From assembly GCF_024494565.1 (NCBI RefSeq), contig NZ_JANHDN010000007.1:62001-126000 (forward strand): a stretch of 64,000 nt of DNA, in the 5' to 3' direction. The DNA is from Halorubrum rutilum (GTDB lineage: Archaea > Halobacteriota > Halobacteria > Halobacteriales > Haloferacaceae). Made by a program: the position numbers and the translations under genes. Position 1 is the first letter of the stretch. Every line of letters starts with the position of its first letter. The notes under the pieces are model-generated. The model was not told where the DNA came from. It ran no database searches and saw only the letters and a program-made list of their open reading frames with translations. Shown in pieces: positions 8,228 through 17,624 of this stretch.

Positions 8228-9316
8228 CTACTTGCGGTCCCACACCGGTCGACGCCCCGCGCCGCCCGCACCGGAGCGGGGCGTCCCGTTCCCGTCGAGC
8301 GGGAGCGCGAACCGCCCGCGGAGCACGCTGAGCACCTCCGTCGGCTCGGCCCGGAGGAGCGCCTCGTCGACCGCCCTGAGCCGGAGTAGCGGCCGCCCCG
8401 GTCCGGTGGGGACCCTGATCGACTCGATCAGCTCGCGCTCGACGAGCGCGCGCCGGTCGGCCGTGAGCTCCTGTCCGGGCGCGACCGCGACGCGGTCCTC
8501 CCCAGCCGCGACCCGGTCCTCTCCGGACGCGACGCGGTCCTCCGCGCCGCGGTCCGCCGCGTCGCCCTCATTCCCGTCGCCCCGGTTCCCGCCGCCGTCG
8601 ACCCACTGCCGGAGGTCTCGGAACAGGTGGTCGTGGCGCGCGGCGAGCGCGACCAGCAGGGTCCGGTCGGTGACGGTCCCGGTCCGCCCGACCGCCCCGT
8701 GGTCGAGCGCGTCGAAGATCGCGGCCACGTCGTCCGCGAACCGGTCGTCGAGGGTCTCGCGCGCCGCGTCCAGCAGGCGGGTGCGCGGGGGCATGCCGAC
8801 GGTCGCGGGCGTCGCCGCGTCGAACCGCGCCGCCGCCGCGCCGAACGCCGCCGAGGCGGTCTCACCGCTCGTCTCGGAGACGAGCGTTCGGGCCGATCCC
8901 GGGCCCGCGACCGCGTCGACCCGATCGGGCGTCGCGAACGCGAGCGGGCGACCCGCGGTCTCGGTGTCGGCCGCGCCGCCTCGCCCCGCGTCGTCGGCGA
9001 GCGTCCGGAGCTCGAACTCCCCGGCTGCGACCGCCTCGGCGACGGCGGTGCCGAGGACGACCGCCCGGCCGAGCGCGTCGACGGCCCCGGGACGACAGGC
9101 GATCCGCCAGGGTTCGTCGTCGTCGGTCCGCCGACGAGCGGCGAGGACCGGCGGGAGCAGTCCGAGGGGGACGCCGACGGCGACGACGCCGGACCGGCCC
9201 GCGAGGGCCGACTCCAACGCGGACGAGAGCCCCTCGTCGTACTCGTCGACCGCGGCGGCGACCTCGGAGGGCTCGTCGGTGGATGCGTCGCCGTTCCCGC
9301 CTCCCGGGGGAGCCAT
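8228..9316 (-). CDS. TbsP-like transcriptional regulator (probably DUF5821)
   Basis: A 362-residue protein resembling, from memory, the haloarchaeal TbsP/DUF5821 family: a central domain (ALESALAGRSGVVAVGV, DALGRAVVLGTAVAEAV, PPRTRLLDAARETL) followed by a C-terminal winged-helix-like segment (RTLLVALAARHDHLFRDLRQWV, then LVERELIESIRVPTGPGRPLLRL). TbsP has been linked to control of gluconeogenic gene expression in Haloferax. Here the winged-helix region is interrupted by a low-complexity insert of about 45 residues containing a 7-residue repeat (GEDRVAS type). The gene sits last in a probable nac-trmI run. The family call is moderately supported; the DNA target is unknown. Confidence 0.5.
   Translation of the reverse strand: MAPPGGGNGDASTDEPSEVAAAVDEYDEGLSSALESALAGRSGVVAVGVPLGLLPPVLAARRRTDDDEPWRIACRPGAVDALGRAVVLGTAVAEAVAAGEFELRTLADDAGRGGAADTETAGRPLAFATPDRVDAVAGPGSARTLVSETSGETASAAFGAAAARFDAATPATVGMPPRTRLLDAARETLDDRFADDVAAIFDALDHGAVGRTGTVTDRTLLVALAARHDHLFRDLRQWVDGGGNRGDGNEGDAADRGAEDRVASGEDRVAAGEDRVAVAPGQELTADRRALVERELIESIRVPTGPGRPLLRLRAVDEALLRAEPTEVLSVLRGRFALPLDGNGTPRSGAGGAGRRPVWDRK
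8487..8549. repeat. 21-bp tandem repeat (3 copies) inside the TbsP-like gene
   Basis: Three consecutive 21-bp units start at 8487, 8508 and 8529 with the plus-strand theme GCGACGCGGTCCTC. They encode AEDRVAS, GEDRVAA and GEDRVAV on the minus strand. Because the unit is 7 codons, copy-number changes stay in frame. Confidence 0.85.
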
Positions 9317-9357
9317 ACGCTCCGTGGCGGCGGAACCGGAAAGAACGTTGCGCCGGC

Positions 9358-10098
9358 TCAGGGCGCCCGCGCGAGGACGAGGTACCCGGTGTGGCCGACG
9401 CCGGCGGTCGAGGGGCGGGAGCCGCGCTCCGAGAACTCCATCTCGCGCTGGATCGTCTCCAGCGTCTCGATCCCGTCGAGGCCGGCCTCGCGGGCCGCGA
9501 GGACCGCCTCGCGCGTCCCCTCGACGAACGGGGAGTAGACCGCGAGACAGCCCCCGGAGACGAGCAGCTCGTCGGCGCGCTCGACGACAGTCGGCGCGTC
9601 GCCGGTGTCGAGCGTGAGGGCGTCGAACGGCTCGCCCTCGGCGAGCGCGTCGAGCTCCTCGGTGAGGTCGCCGGTCCGGACCTCGACGCGGTCGGCGACC
9701 CCCGCGGTCGCCATGTTGGCGCGGGCGACGTCGGCGAACTCGGCGTCGACCTCGTAGGTCGTCACGTCGGCGCCCGCCCGCCCGAGGTACGCCGCGAGGA
9801 TCCCCGTCCCGGTGCCGGCGTCGAGGACGCGGTCGCCGCCGGACGCGCCGGTGTGGCCCATCACGAGCCCCACGTCGCGGGGCATCATCGGGGCGCCGGT
9901 GCGTTCGAGGTGGTTGAACAGGTCCGGCCCGCGGAGCTCGCGGACCGCGAAGGCGGTGCCGAGATGCGTCTCGACGGTGTCGCCGCCCTCGACGTCCTCG
10001 GGGACGTCGAGCACGCCGAGGTCGGTGCCGAACTCCTCGCCCGGCTCCAGCAGGTACTCCCGGTCGTCGCGAACCAGCAGGTACGCGGCGTCCGTCAC
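9358..10098 (-). CDS. trmI: tRNA (adenine-N1)-methyltransferase TrmI
   Basis: A 246-residue class I SAM methyltransferase of the TrmI family, which forms m1A at positions 57/58 in the T-loop of archaeal tRNAs. A small N-terminal beta domain (1-75) precedes the Rossmann core. The SAM loop is VLDAGTGTGILAAYL at about 91-105, the acidic ribose ligand is in YEVDAEF, and TLDTGDAP is the post-strand-4 motif. It begins 10 bp after the nac stop on the same strand, an arrangement I recall as common in haloarchaea, consistent with a translation/tRNA operon. Confidence 0.88.
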   Translation of the reverse strand: MTDAAYLLVRDDREYLLEPGEEFGTDLGVLDVPEDVEGGDTVETHLGTAFAVRELRGPDLFNHLERTGAPMMPRDVGLVMGHTGASGGDRVLDAGTGTGILAAYLGRAGADVTTYEVDAEFADVARANMATAGVADRVEVRTGDLTEELDALAEGEPFDALTLDTGDAPTVVERADELLVSGGCLAVYSPFVEGTREAVLAAREAGLDGIETLETIQREMEFSERGSRPSTAGVGHTGYLVLARAP

Positions 10099-10108
10099 GC
10101 CCGATCAG

Positions 10109-10531
10109 TCACTCCAGGGCCGCGATGGCGGCCGCGAGGTCGCCGTCCGCGTCTTCGAGGGCCTCGCGGGCCGTCGACTGCGGGACGCCGGCGCGCTCGG
10201 CGACCAGCGCCACGTCCTCGTCGGGGATCGCGTCGGCCGTCCCGTCGCCGTCGTCGGCCGCCTCGTCCTCGATCGCCGCCGCGCCCGAGTCGCCCTCGAC
10301 CGCCGAGGGGGTCCCGCCGGCGTCGGCGACCTCGTCGGGCGAACCGACGATCTGGTAGGTCTCCTGACCCTGCGCGTCCATCTTGGTCACGTCGGCGCCG
10401 TCGAAGACGAGGTCGTCGCCGTCGGCCGTCTCGATGACGACCCGCTCGGCGTCGATCTCCTCGACGTCGATCCCCATCTGTTTCATCATCTGTTTCATCT
10501 TCCGCGGATTCATGCCGCCGCCTCCAAACAT
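10109..10531 (-). CDS. nac: Nascent polypeptide-associated complex protein
   Basis: Archaeal NAC (alpha-NAC homologue, homodimeric) binds emerging polypeptides at the ribosome. The 140-residue protein begins [20 protein letters not shown], the standard archaeal N-terminus, followed by the NAC beta-barrel (about 20-75) and a C-terminal UBA domain (about 100-140: [20 protein letters not shown]). An acidic linker joins the domains. The ATG at 10531 gives the conserved start; the longer frame upstream is Arg-rich. It is followed by trmI. Confidence 0.95.
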   Translation of the reverse strand: MFGGGGMNPRKMKQMMKQMGIDVEEIDAERVVIETADGDDLVFDGADVTKMDAQGQETYQIVGSPDEVADAGGTPSAVEGDSGAAAIEDEAADDGDGTADAIPDEDVALVAERAGVPQSTAREALEDADGDLAAAIAALE

Positions 10532-10675
10532 GGGAGAGCGTTCGGCCGGACGGCACAAAAAGGGTGGCGACACGGGACGATACCCCCGTCGACGGCCGAA
10601 TCGGGCGAGCGGGACCGAGACGGCGAACCGCGCCGGAACGGCCGGGTTCATACGTCCCGAACCCCACCTCAGAGT

Positions 10676-11461
10676 ATGTACCTCGCCGACCACACGTGGC
10701 CGGAGCTCGGAGCGAAACTGTCCGACGAGTCCGTCGCGCTGGTCCCGCTCGGCTCCACGGAACAGCACGGCCCGCACCTCCCGCTGGCCACCGACCACCT
10801 GATCGCGGAGGCGCTCGCGAGCGCGGCCGCGGAGGAGACCGGCGTCGTCCGAACCCCGACGGTCCAGGTTGGCGTCAGCCCGCACCACCGGCAGTTCCCG
10901 GGGACGATGTGGGTCGACCCGCCCGAGTTCCGGGACTACGTCGAGGGGTTCACCCGGAACCTCGCGTACCACGGGATCGACCGGGTCGTCTACGTGAACG
11001 CCCACGGCGGCAACGTCCAGCACCTCCGCGAGGTCGGTCGGCGGCTCCACGAGGACGGCACGACCTACGCGCTGGAGTGGATGTGGGACGAGTCGATCCC
11101 GGAGCTCGTCGACGAGCTGTTCGAGCACAACGGGCCGCACGCGGGGCCGAAGGAGACCGCGATGATCACCCACATCGCCCCCGAGCTCGTCCGCGAGGAC
11201 CAGTTCGAGAACGCCCGCGACGACGGGCTGGTCCACCTCGACGAGTCGGACGCGGTCGTCCACGGCGCCCGGACCTTCTACGACTCGGTCGACAACTCCG
11301 CGAACGGCGCGTTCGGCGACCCGACCGACGTGACCCCGGAGAAGGCCGAGCGGCTGTTCGAGGCGGCGACCGACCAGCTCGTGCGGCTCGTCGAGTGGCT
11401 GGAGGCCCGCGACCGCGAGGAGCTGCTTCCGAAGGAGCGCGTCGAGTCGTCGCCCTACTGA
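10676..11461 (+). CDS. Creatininase-family metallohydrolase
   Basis: A 261-residue member of the creatininase family, amidohydrolases with a dinuclear metal site. Ligand-bearing motifs are visible: [16 protein letters not shown] near residues 25-40 (Glu, His and Asp ligands) and [10 protein letters not shown] near 105-115. The family also includes MftE and archaeal formamide hydrolases of flavin/deazaflavin synthesis; the real substrate cannot be read here. It converges on mptE and overlaps its 3' end by 7 bp, so the two are separate transcripts. Confidence 0.85.
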   Translation: MYLADHTWPELGAKLSDESVALVPLGSTEQHGPHLPLATDHLIAEALASAAAEETGVVRTPTVQVGVSPHHRQFPGTMWVDPPEFRDYVEGFTRNLAYHGIDRVVYVNAHGGNVQHLREVGRRLHEDGTTYALEWMWDESIPELVDELFEHNGPHAGPKETAMITHIAPELVREDQFENARDDGLVHLDESDAVVHGARTFYDSVDNSANGAFGDPTDVTPEKAERLFEAATDQLVRLVEWLEARDREELLPKERVESSPY

Positions 11462-12162
11462 CCGCTTCCGGACAACGCCGCGTCGAGCGCCGCGTCGGCT
11501 GCCTCCCGCCGCCCGTCGAGGACCCCGAACCGCTCGCCCCGGCGGCGTTCGAGCCACCGCAGCAGGCGCGCGGCCCAGTCGAGCTTCCTCGCCTTCGTCG
11601 GGCCCACGTCCGGGTCGTCGAACGCCCAGCCCGGGAAGACGAGCCGCCCGGCGCCGACGTGGTCGGCGAGGAAGGCGGCGCGGTCGCCGTCGGTGAACCC
11701 GCCGAGGTTCGCGACGGGACCCGCCGGCGCGGCCTGCGTCGTCGCCAGCGTCCGCTCGTCGGCGAACCGCGGCAGCCACTCGCGGACCGCGGGGACGTTG
11801 TCGCCGTGGGCGTGGGCCGCGACCGGGACGCCCTCCCGCGTCAGCGCCGCCGCGGTCTCCGGGTTCTTGTCGAGGTCGGTCACCATGCAGTCGACCGCGA
11901 CGCCGCGGTCCCTGAGGACGTCGGCGGCGGTGGAGGCGGCGACGACGACGTCGGCGTCGCGGGCGATACCGACGTCGTCGACGAGTCGCGGCGCGGCGCC
12001 CGCGACGGCGACGGTCTCGCCGCGCCAGTCCCCGAGGCGGTCGAGCGGGAAGGGGGTCGCCAGCTCGGCGGCGACGTCGCGGGCGCGCTCGTCGGCGGCC
12101 CGATCGAAGCCGAAGTCCGCGAGGATCGCCTCGTACAGCGGCTCGAACGCCTCGAAGTTCAC
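11455..12162 (-). CDS. mptE: 6-hydroxymethyl-7,8-dihydropterin pyrophosphokinase MptE
   Basis: MptE (DUF115 family) activates 6-hydroxymethyldihydropterin for the next step catalysed by dihydropteroate synthase; it replaces bacterial FolK in many archaea. The 235-residue frame is started at GTG 12162 ([19 protein letters not shown]); upstream in-frame sequence is Pro/Arg-rich and unlikely to be coding. Key segments are [26 protein letters not shown] (metal-binding aspartates) and [10 protein letters not shown]. The next gene upstream on the same strand is dihydropteroate synthase, so the two pterin-pathway steps are neighbours. Confidence 0.88.
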   Translation of the reverse strand: MNFEAFEPLYEAILADFGFDRAADERARDVAAELATPFPLDRLGDWRGETVAVAGAAPRLVDDVGIARDADVVVAASTAADVLRDRGVAVDCMVTDLDKNPETAAALTREGVPVAAHAHGDNVPAVREWLPRFADERTLATTQAAPAGPVANLGGFTDGDRAAFLADHVGAGRLVFPGWAFDDPDVGPTKARKLDWAARLLRWLERRRGERFGVLDGRREAADAALDAALSGSGQ

Positions 12163-12336
12163 GGCGTCTCCCCCGGGTCCGAACCGTCGGGCCTCTCGTC
12201 TCGGGTCGGCGCCGCGCGGCGCCGCCGCTGGCGGGGTGGAGTACGGTATGGACCGGAGTGGCACAGAGTACCCCTACCCGCGTGCCCCTCCGGCGTCCGG
12301 TCGATCGGTTGTCTGCACGACGGCATAAACTTTCTC

Positions 12337-13611
12337 TTACTTCCCACCGGCGCCGATCGTTTCGAGCGCGGCGTCGAGCGGGTCGGAGACGCCGGAAACG
12401 GCCTCCGTGAGGGCTGAGAGCCCGGCGGGCGTACAGACGAGGAGCCCGGTCGCGCCGGCCCCTCCGGAGTCGGCGGTCGCTCCGGAACCGACGGACGCCT
12501 CGACCCCGTCGTCGCCGAGCGCCCCGCCGTCGGTCGCAGAGGGCGGACCGGCGGCCGCGTCGACCGCTCCCGCGAGGGCGAACGCGGTTCCGTCGACCCC
12601 CTCGGACCCCGCGGTCGCGGCCCTGAGCGCCCCGACCGCCGGCTCCGGCAGCCCGGTCAGCTCGTAGGTGCGAACGACCGCGGCGCCGGCGACGTCGCGG
12701 TCGGCGCCGAGCCGGTCGAGGTGGCGCTCCGCCTCCCGCGCGGTCGTCACGTCCAGTTCCTCGACGGCGACGTCGCCCGCGTCGCGGCCCGACCGGACGC
12801 GGTCGCGGGCGAGCTCCGCGCCGACGAGCGCGGCGTCGCGGGTCTCCGCCACGTCGTGGGTACGGACCACGTGGGCGCCGCGCTCGACCGCCATCGACGT
12901 GGCGGCCAGGGAGACGGGGAGCGCCTCCTCGGTGGTCCGCCCCGCGATCGTCTTGAGGAAGCTCTTGCGGTTGATCGAGACGAGCAGCGGGCGGCCGTAC
13001 CCCCGGAACTCCCGGAGGCGGCGGAACGTCTCGCGGTCGTCGGCGTGGGTCTTCGCCTCGGACCAGCCGCCGAAGGCGGGGTCGAGGATCGTCTTGTCGG
13101 TGAACCCGTTCATCGAGAGCGCCTCGTAGATCTCGTCCACGTCCTCGATCGCGCCCGGACGCTCCAGGTCCGGCGGCGAGGCCATCTTCGAGACGGCCGC
13201 GTCGTGTTCGCGGCAGACGCGGGGCATCTCCGGGTCGGCGAACCCGCAGATGTCGTTGACCATGTCGAACCCCCGAGAGAGCGCCTCGTCCGCGACCTCG
13301 TGGTAGCGGGTCTCGATCGACCAGACGGCGTCGCCGGAGGTCGATTCGAGGGTCTCGATCGCGGTGTCGAGCCGGTCCAACTCCTGTTCGGCCGAGAGCA
13401 CGTCGAGGTCCTTGTTCGCGGATTCGAGCCCCACGTCGACGACGTCGGCCCCCTCGCCGATCAGCTCCTCGTCGACGTACTCGGCGGCCTCGCCGGGGTC
13501 GTCGTACACGCTCGGGTCGTACGGCGACTCCCGGGAGACGTTGAGCACGCCCATGATCCGGGGCGGGTGGTCGTCGCCGATCCCGAGCCCCGCGGCGTCC
13601 ACGTTTCGCAT
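12337..13611 (-). CDS. folP: Dihydropteroate synthase, long haloarchaeal form
   Basis: This TIM-barrel enzyme joins pterin pyrophosphate to p-aminobenzoate. The first ~270 residues carry DHPS motifs in variant form: [14 protein letters not shown] (about 19-32, bacterial consensus GxLNVTPDS), [16 protein letters not shown] (about 52-67), [13 protein letters not shown] and the phosphate loop [10 protein letters not shown]. At 424 residues it is about 150 longer than bacterial FolP; the extra C-terminus includes a low-complexity Gly/Ala/Asp linker (about 345-395) and ends with a short helix-rich segment. It is not a FolC fusion by eye. The mptE gene lies immediately downstream. Confidence 0.88.
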   Translation of the reverse strand: MRNVDAAGLGIGDDHPPRIMGVLNVSRESPYDPSVYDDPGEAAEYVDEELIGEGADVVDVGLESANKDLDVLSAEQELDRLDTAIETLESTSGDAVWSIETRYHEVADEALSRGFDMVNDICGFADPEMPRVCREHDAAVSKMASPPDLERPGAIEDVDEIYEALSMNGFTDKTILDPAFGGWSEAKTHADDRETFRRLREFRGYGRPLLVSINRKSFLKTIAGRTTEEALPVSLAATSMAVERGAHVVRTHDVAETRDAALVGAELARDRVRSGRDAGDVAVEELDVTTAREAERHLDRLGADRDVAGAAVVRTYELTGLPEPAVGALRAATAGSEGVDGTAFALAGAVDAAAGPPSATDGGALGDDGVEASVGSGATADSGGAGATGLLVCTPAGLSALTEAVSGVSDPLDAALETIGAGGK

Positions 13612-14000
13612 ACGCTCACCACGGGCGCGAGCGACATAAACGGGGCGAGTACCCGACGCCCTCGCCGGGAATTTGACGGGAAACACGGAGTGAATCCACG
13701 CCGACATACGATTCGTTCGAACCACCAGCCGGTCGTGATCGCCGCGATACCGGTGGCACACAACCGGTGGTGCTGAAGTACCCGACTGGGTTCAGACACA
13801 CGCACCTCTCCGGTGAACTCGACCGGAAAAGACTGAAAACCCGAAGAACGGTTGCAAGAGTCGCGCTGTCCGTATAGAACCCCGCGGTGAACTATCATTT
13901 CTGCTACTGACGGTATGACTGGCTCTAAGACCGATTTCACCGGAGCCGCACCGTTGAGTTCGGAAGTATTAGCTGTTCGGCGACCCATTGCTACATCAAC
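13612..14000. other. Gene-free, GC-poor stretch ahead of the histidine kinase
   Basis: This 389-bp interval holds no convincing gene. Its composition is clearly less GC-rich than the surrounding genes, and it continues into the equally atypical kinase gene. It contains a direct repeat ACCGGTGG (about 13750 and 13765). The kinase promoter is not obvious; TATTAG near 13967 lies about 30 bp upstream of its ATG and is the best candidate. No intact transposase or terminal repeats were seen. Confidence 0.45.
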
Positions 14001-15395
14001 ATGAGTGAGGAATTGCATCGCAAGCTTGTCGAAGAATCTTCGGATATTGCGACGGTCATCGATTCAGACGGGACGATTACGTATGTCAGTCCCTCCGTCA
14101 CTCGGACTCTCGGACACGAGCCGGAGGAGTTGGTCGGAGAGGTCGGCTACGAGTATCAACAGCCGGACGACCGTGAGGCCGTCGCCGACGCTATCGAAAC
14201 CATTCAGACGAACCCCGACGAGACCCAGATAATCGAGACGCGGTTTCGGCGAGCCGACGGCTCGTGGTGTTGGATCGAGGCAACGCTGCAAAACCGGTTC
14301 GACGACCCGGATATCGGCGGGATTCTCGTGAATAGCCGCGACATCTCCCAGCGGAAACGCCAGGAGCAACAGTTCCAGGGGCTCGCCGAAGAGTACAGAA
14401 CGCTCCTCGAGACCGTCCAGGACAGTATCTTCTTCCTCTCCGTTGACTCGGCGGAGACGGGGTACGTGTTTCGGTTCGAACGGCTGAACCGGGCCTACGA
14501 GGAACAGACCGGAATCACAACGGAAGAAGTCAAGGAGAAAACCCCGACCGACGTGTTCGGTAAAGACCTCGGGGCGGAGATCCGAGCGAACTACCGTCGC
14601 TGTGTCGGAGCCCGCGAACCGATCTCGTATGAAGAAGAGTTACCCGTCGAGACGGGCGCACGGTTCTGGCAGACGGTTCTCACACCGGTTGTTACGAACG
14701 GCGAGGTAACCCAGATCATCGGGATCACGCGGAACATCACCGAGCGCGTCAAGCAGGAACGACAGCTCCAGAGCCAGAAGGAACAGCTCGACGAGTTCGC
14801 GGGCGTAGTGTCCCACGATTTGCGAAATCCGCTCAATATCGCACAGGGGCGGGCAGCGCTGCTCACCAACGACTGCGATAGCGACCATCTCCCACCCATC
14901 GTCGGAGCGCTCGACCGGATGGAGGAGATCATCACTGATACGCTCACGCTCGCCAGAGAGGGTCAAGTCGTTTCGGACCCGGAACCGATAGATCTGACCA
15001 ATATCGTCGGCACGTGTTGGAAAAACGTCCAGACAGGCGAGGCAACCATCGAAATCGAGGACGACGTCACGATTACCGGCGACCGGAGCCGACTCCAGCA
15101 CGTCTTCGAGAATCTCTTTCGGAACGCAGTCGAACACGGCGGGGAAGACGTGATCGTTCGTGTCGGCCGGATCGATGACCGCGGGATCTACGTGGAAGAT
15201 ACCGGTCCGGGGATTCCCGAAGACGCTCGTGAGACTGTGTTTGACCCCGGGCATACCTCAGCGAGCGGCGGAACCGGGTTCGGATTAACCATCGTCAGAC
15301 GGATCGCCGAGGCCCACGGCTGGCAGGTTGCGGTCGTCGATGGGACGGACGGGGGAGCCCGGTTCGAGTTCACTGATATTAGTTTCGGTCAGTGA
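14001..15395 (+). CDS. PAS-domain sensor histidine kinase
   Basis: A 464-residue soluble (no membrane segment) sensor kinase. Two PAS domains occupy about 5-120 and 125-250; the phospho-acceptor H-box is VVSHDLRNPLNIAQG at about 270. The HATPase domain has N-box NLFRNAVEHGG, G1 VEDTGPGIPEDA and G2 GGTGFGLTIVRRIAEAHG near the C-terminus. It is an orphan: no response regulator is adjacent, as is common in haloarchaea. Codon use (more A/T-ending codons such as GAA, TCT, ATT) differs from all neighbours, suggesting relatively recent acquisition. The signal sensed is unknown. Confidence 0.92.
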   Translation: MSEELHRKLVEESSDIATVIDSDGTITYVSPSVTRTLGHEPEELVGEVGYEYQQPDDREAVADAIETIQTNPDETQIIETRFRRADGSWCWIEATLQNRFDDPDIGGILVNSRDISQRKRQEQQFQGLAEEYRTLLETVQDSIFFLSVDSAETGYVFRFERLNRAYEEQTGITTEEVKEKTPTDVFGKDLGAEIRANYRRCVGAREPISYEEELPVETGARFWQTVLTPVVTNGEVTQIIGITRNITERVKQERQLQSQKEQLDEFAGVVSHDLRNPLNIAQGRAALLTNDCDSDHLPPIVGALDRMEEIITDTLTLAREGQVVSDPEPIDLTNIVGTCWKNVQTGEATIEIEDDVTITGDRSRLQHVFENLFRNAVEHGGEDVIVRVGRIDDRGIYVEDTGPGIPEDARETVFDPGHTSASGGTGFGLTIVRRIAEAHGWQVAVVDGTDGGARFEFTDISFGQ

Positions 15396-15426
15396 GCGAG
15401 ATACGCGTCCTGTGTTCCGTGCGGTA

Positions 15427-16020
15427 TCACAGCTCGAACGCCAGCACGTCTCCCGCCTCGACGCCGTGGTCGTCGGTCCATTTATAAGGGACCTCGAGCA
15501 CGTACCGGCCCGATCCGGGGTACTCCTGCTCGCTCCCGTCTTCGTTCGGCCCCGGTTCTGGCGCGTGGTGGATCCGGGTGATCGTCCCTTCGCTATCGGC
15601 GTAGACGATGTCGATTCCGAAGTCCATCTCGCGCATCACGAACGTGAGCGACTCGCGCTCCGCGGGGAAGACGAACAGCAACCCGGCGTCCTCGGGAAGT
15701 GTCTCGGCGTCGCTGAGCCCGAGAAAGCGCTGGTCACCGGTCTCGGCGATCGCCGCGGTCACCGTCCCGAGTCGGTCGCCGTCGGCGGTCCGGACCGCGA
15801 CGGGAGTCGCGTCGTAGTCGGCGTATGGACCGGACGGCCACTCGGTCGCCCCTCCCGAGTCCTCGCCGTCATTGCCGTCGCCGTTCCTGTCGCCGTCGTC
15901 GCCGTTTCCTCCGCCATCGCCTGCTCGCCCGTCGCTCCCGGTCGGTCCGAGCCCGGCGCAGCCGGCGAGAGCGCCGATCGACCCGGCACCGACCGCGCGG
16001 AACAGCTCTCGTCGTCGCAT
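15427..16020 (-). CDS. DUF192 lipoprotein
   Basis: A 197-residue exported lipoprotein. The N-terminus MRRRELFRAVGAGSIGALAGC combines an Arg-rich Tat-like start with a lipobox ending at Cys21, so it should be anchored by a lipidated cysteine. A Gly/Asp-rich linker (about 25-60) leads to the DUF192 domain, recognised by AAIAETGDQRFLGLSDAETL, GLLFVFPAERESLTFVMREM and DIVYADSEGTITRIHH. DUF192 proteins are small beta proteins of unknown function at the cell surface. It converges with the kinase gene, 31 bp between stops. Confidence 0.87.
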   Translation of the reverse strand: MRRRELFRAVGAGSIGALAGCAGLGPTGSDGRAGDGGGNGDDGDRNGDGNDGEDSGGATEWPSGPYADYDATPVAVRTADGDRLGTVTAAIAETGDQRFLGLSDAETLPEDAGLLFVFPAERESLTFVMREMDFGIDIVYADSEGTITRIHHAPEPGPNEDGSEQEYPGSGRYVLEVPYKWTDDHGVEAGDVLAFEL

Positions 16021-16166
16021 CGCTAGGTCTACGACCCGCTCGCGTATATGCCCCGCGGAGGGCGTCTGCGTTCACGGCGACTCGACGAGAGCGACGGGCT
16101 CGTCGCGTCGGCGGCGCTCGTTCCGGGAAGGACGCGCTTTTATCCGCGCCTCGTCTAGGCGCTCGC

Positions 16167-16760
16167 ATGGCGAAAGTGAGCGTCGGCCTCCGCGGATGGC
16201 GGTTCGACGAGGAGGAAATCTTCACCGACGACGGCGAGCTCAAGCCGCTCGACGAGATCCCCGAGGGGCCGCGGGAGCGGCTCTTTCGGCTCGTCTCGCT
16301 CGTCGAGGAGCCCTGCGACGTCTGTTACCTGGAGCACGGCGAAAGCGAGGTCCACCGCTGTAACCAGGCCGAGATCGTCTACGGCGAGCCCGAGGGGGAG
16401 GTGCTGGTCTGCCCCGAACACGAGCCCGACCTGATCTACTGGTACCGCGAGGAGGGCGGCAGCGAGCACGCCGGCAGCCTGGAGTTCGGCGACCGCTTCC
16501 ACGAGTGGGTCGCGGCCGGCAACGAGGCCCCGGAGGGGTACGGCTCGGTCGAGCACGTCGAGGAGGACCCCGACGGGCTCCCGGACCTGCCGGACCAACA
16601 GGAGGTCCAGGAGCGCGTCGAGCAGGACTTCGAAGGCGACCGGATCGACATCCTCGAACTCGCCGGCGAGGGCGACGAGGGAGACGACGCGGACAACGAG
16701 CTGAGCGAAGACGACTTCGAGGCCGTCGACCTCTCGACCGACTACCCGTCGAACCGATGA
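16167..16760 (+). CDS. Conserved haloarchaeal protein with a four-Cys knuckle
   Basis: A 197-residue acidic protein beginning MAKVSVGLRGWRFDEEE. The centre has CDVCYLEHGESEVHRC and then VLVCPEHEPDLIYWY, giving Cys/His clusters that could bind one zinc. The last ~60 residues are highly acidic. It overlaps trmJ by 4 bp (ATGA), so it is translationally coupled to the tRNA methyltransferase and may act in RNA biology, but no function is established from sequence. Confidence 0.7.
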   Translation: MAKVSVGLRGWRFDEEEIFTDDGELKPLDEIPEGPRERLFRLVSLVEEPCDVCYLEHGESEVHRCNQAEIVYGEPEGEVLVCPEHEPDLIYWYREEGGSEHAGSLEFGDRFHEWVAAGNEAPEGYGSVEHVEEDPDGLPDLPDQQEVQERVEQDFEGDRIDILELAGEGDEGDDADNELSEDDFEAVDLSTDYPSNR

Positions 16761-17623
16761 GCGGCGACGACGAGAGCGAGAGCGTCGAGCGCGACGACGC
16801 GACTCCTGAGGGCGACGCGACTCCCGAGGGCGACGATCCCGCCTCGCCGACCCGCCGGAAGCCGGTCGTCGTCGTCGTGGAGCCGGAGACGCCCGGCAAC
16901 GTCGGCACGATCGCCCGGGCGATGAAGAACTTCGGCCTATCCGACCTCAAGCTGGTCGACCCGCCGGCGCTGAGGGAGGACGGCGAGGCGTACGGCTTCG
17001 CCGGCCACGCCCGGGAGGACGTGCTCCCGAACGCCGAGGAGGTGACGTTCGACGAGGTGGTGGCGAACTACCACACCGTCGGCACCACCGCGATCACCGG
17101 CGAGGACGACCGAAGCCACGAGCGGTTCCCGTTCAAGACCCCCGCCGAGCTCCGCGAGTCGCTGAAGGCCGTCGACGCGCCGACCGCGATCGTGTTCGGC
17201 CGGGAGGGCCGCGGGCTCAACAACGAGGAGCTCTCGCGGCTCGACGAGGTCTGCTCGATCCCGGCGGACGACGACTACCCGGTCCTGAACCTCGGGCAGG
17301 CCGCGACCGTCCTCCTCTACGAGCTCCGCGAGCTCACCGTCGACGAGACGCAGCTCCCGGACACCGAGGTCACGCGGGCGCCCGAGGGCGACGTGGAGCG
17401 CTTCCACGGCTTCTTCCGCGACTTCCTCGAAGCGACCGGCCAGCGCGACCACCAGGTCGAGAAGAACGCGCTGCTGATGCGCCGGCTGCTCGGACGCGCG
17501 CATCCCACGGAGCGGGAGGTCCACTCCCTGTTGGGGACGTTCCGGAAGGCGAACGCCAAGCTGGAGCACGCGGAGCACCTGGCCGCCAAGTACGACGAGC
17601 CGGTCTACCCGCGGGAGCGATAG
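16757..17623 (+). CDS. trmJ: tRNA (cytidine/uridine-2'-O-)-methyltransferase TrmJ
   Basis: A 288-residue SPOUT methyltransferase that in archaea 2'-O-methylates nucleotide 32 of tRNAs. After a disordered acidic N-terminus (1-35), the trefoil-knot core carries EPETPGNVGTIARAMKNFG (about 41-59), IVFGREGRGLNNEEL (about 150) and LNLGQAATVLLYEL (about 180), the three SpoU/TrmH motifs. A C-terminal helical extension (about 210-288) is the TrmJ-type dimer/tRNA-binding part. It is coupled to the preceding Cys-rich protein and is followed 1 bp later by azlC. Confidence 0.92.
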   Translation: MSGDDESESVERDDATPEGDATPEGDDPASPTRRKPVVVVVEPETPGNVGTIARAMKNFGLSDLKLVDPPALREDGEAYGFAGHAREDVLPNAEEVTFDEVVANYHTVGTTAITGEDDRSHERFPFKTPAELRESLKAVDAPTAIVFGREGRGLNNEELSRLDEVCSIPADDDYPVLNLGQAATVLLYELRELTVDETQLPDTEVTRAPEGDVERFHGFFRDFLEATGQRDHQVEKNALLMRRLLGRAHPTEREVHSLLGTFRKANAKLEHAEHLAAKYDEPVYPRER

Positions 17624-17624
17624 C

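Noticed and set aside
13640..13990. Insertion-sequence remnant upstream of the histidine kinase
   Set aside because: Composition is atypical, but I found no transposase fragment, terminal inverted repeat or target-site duplication.
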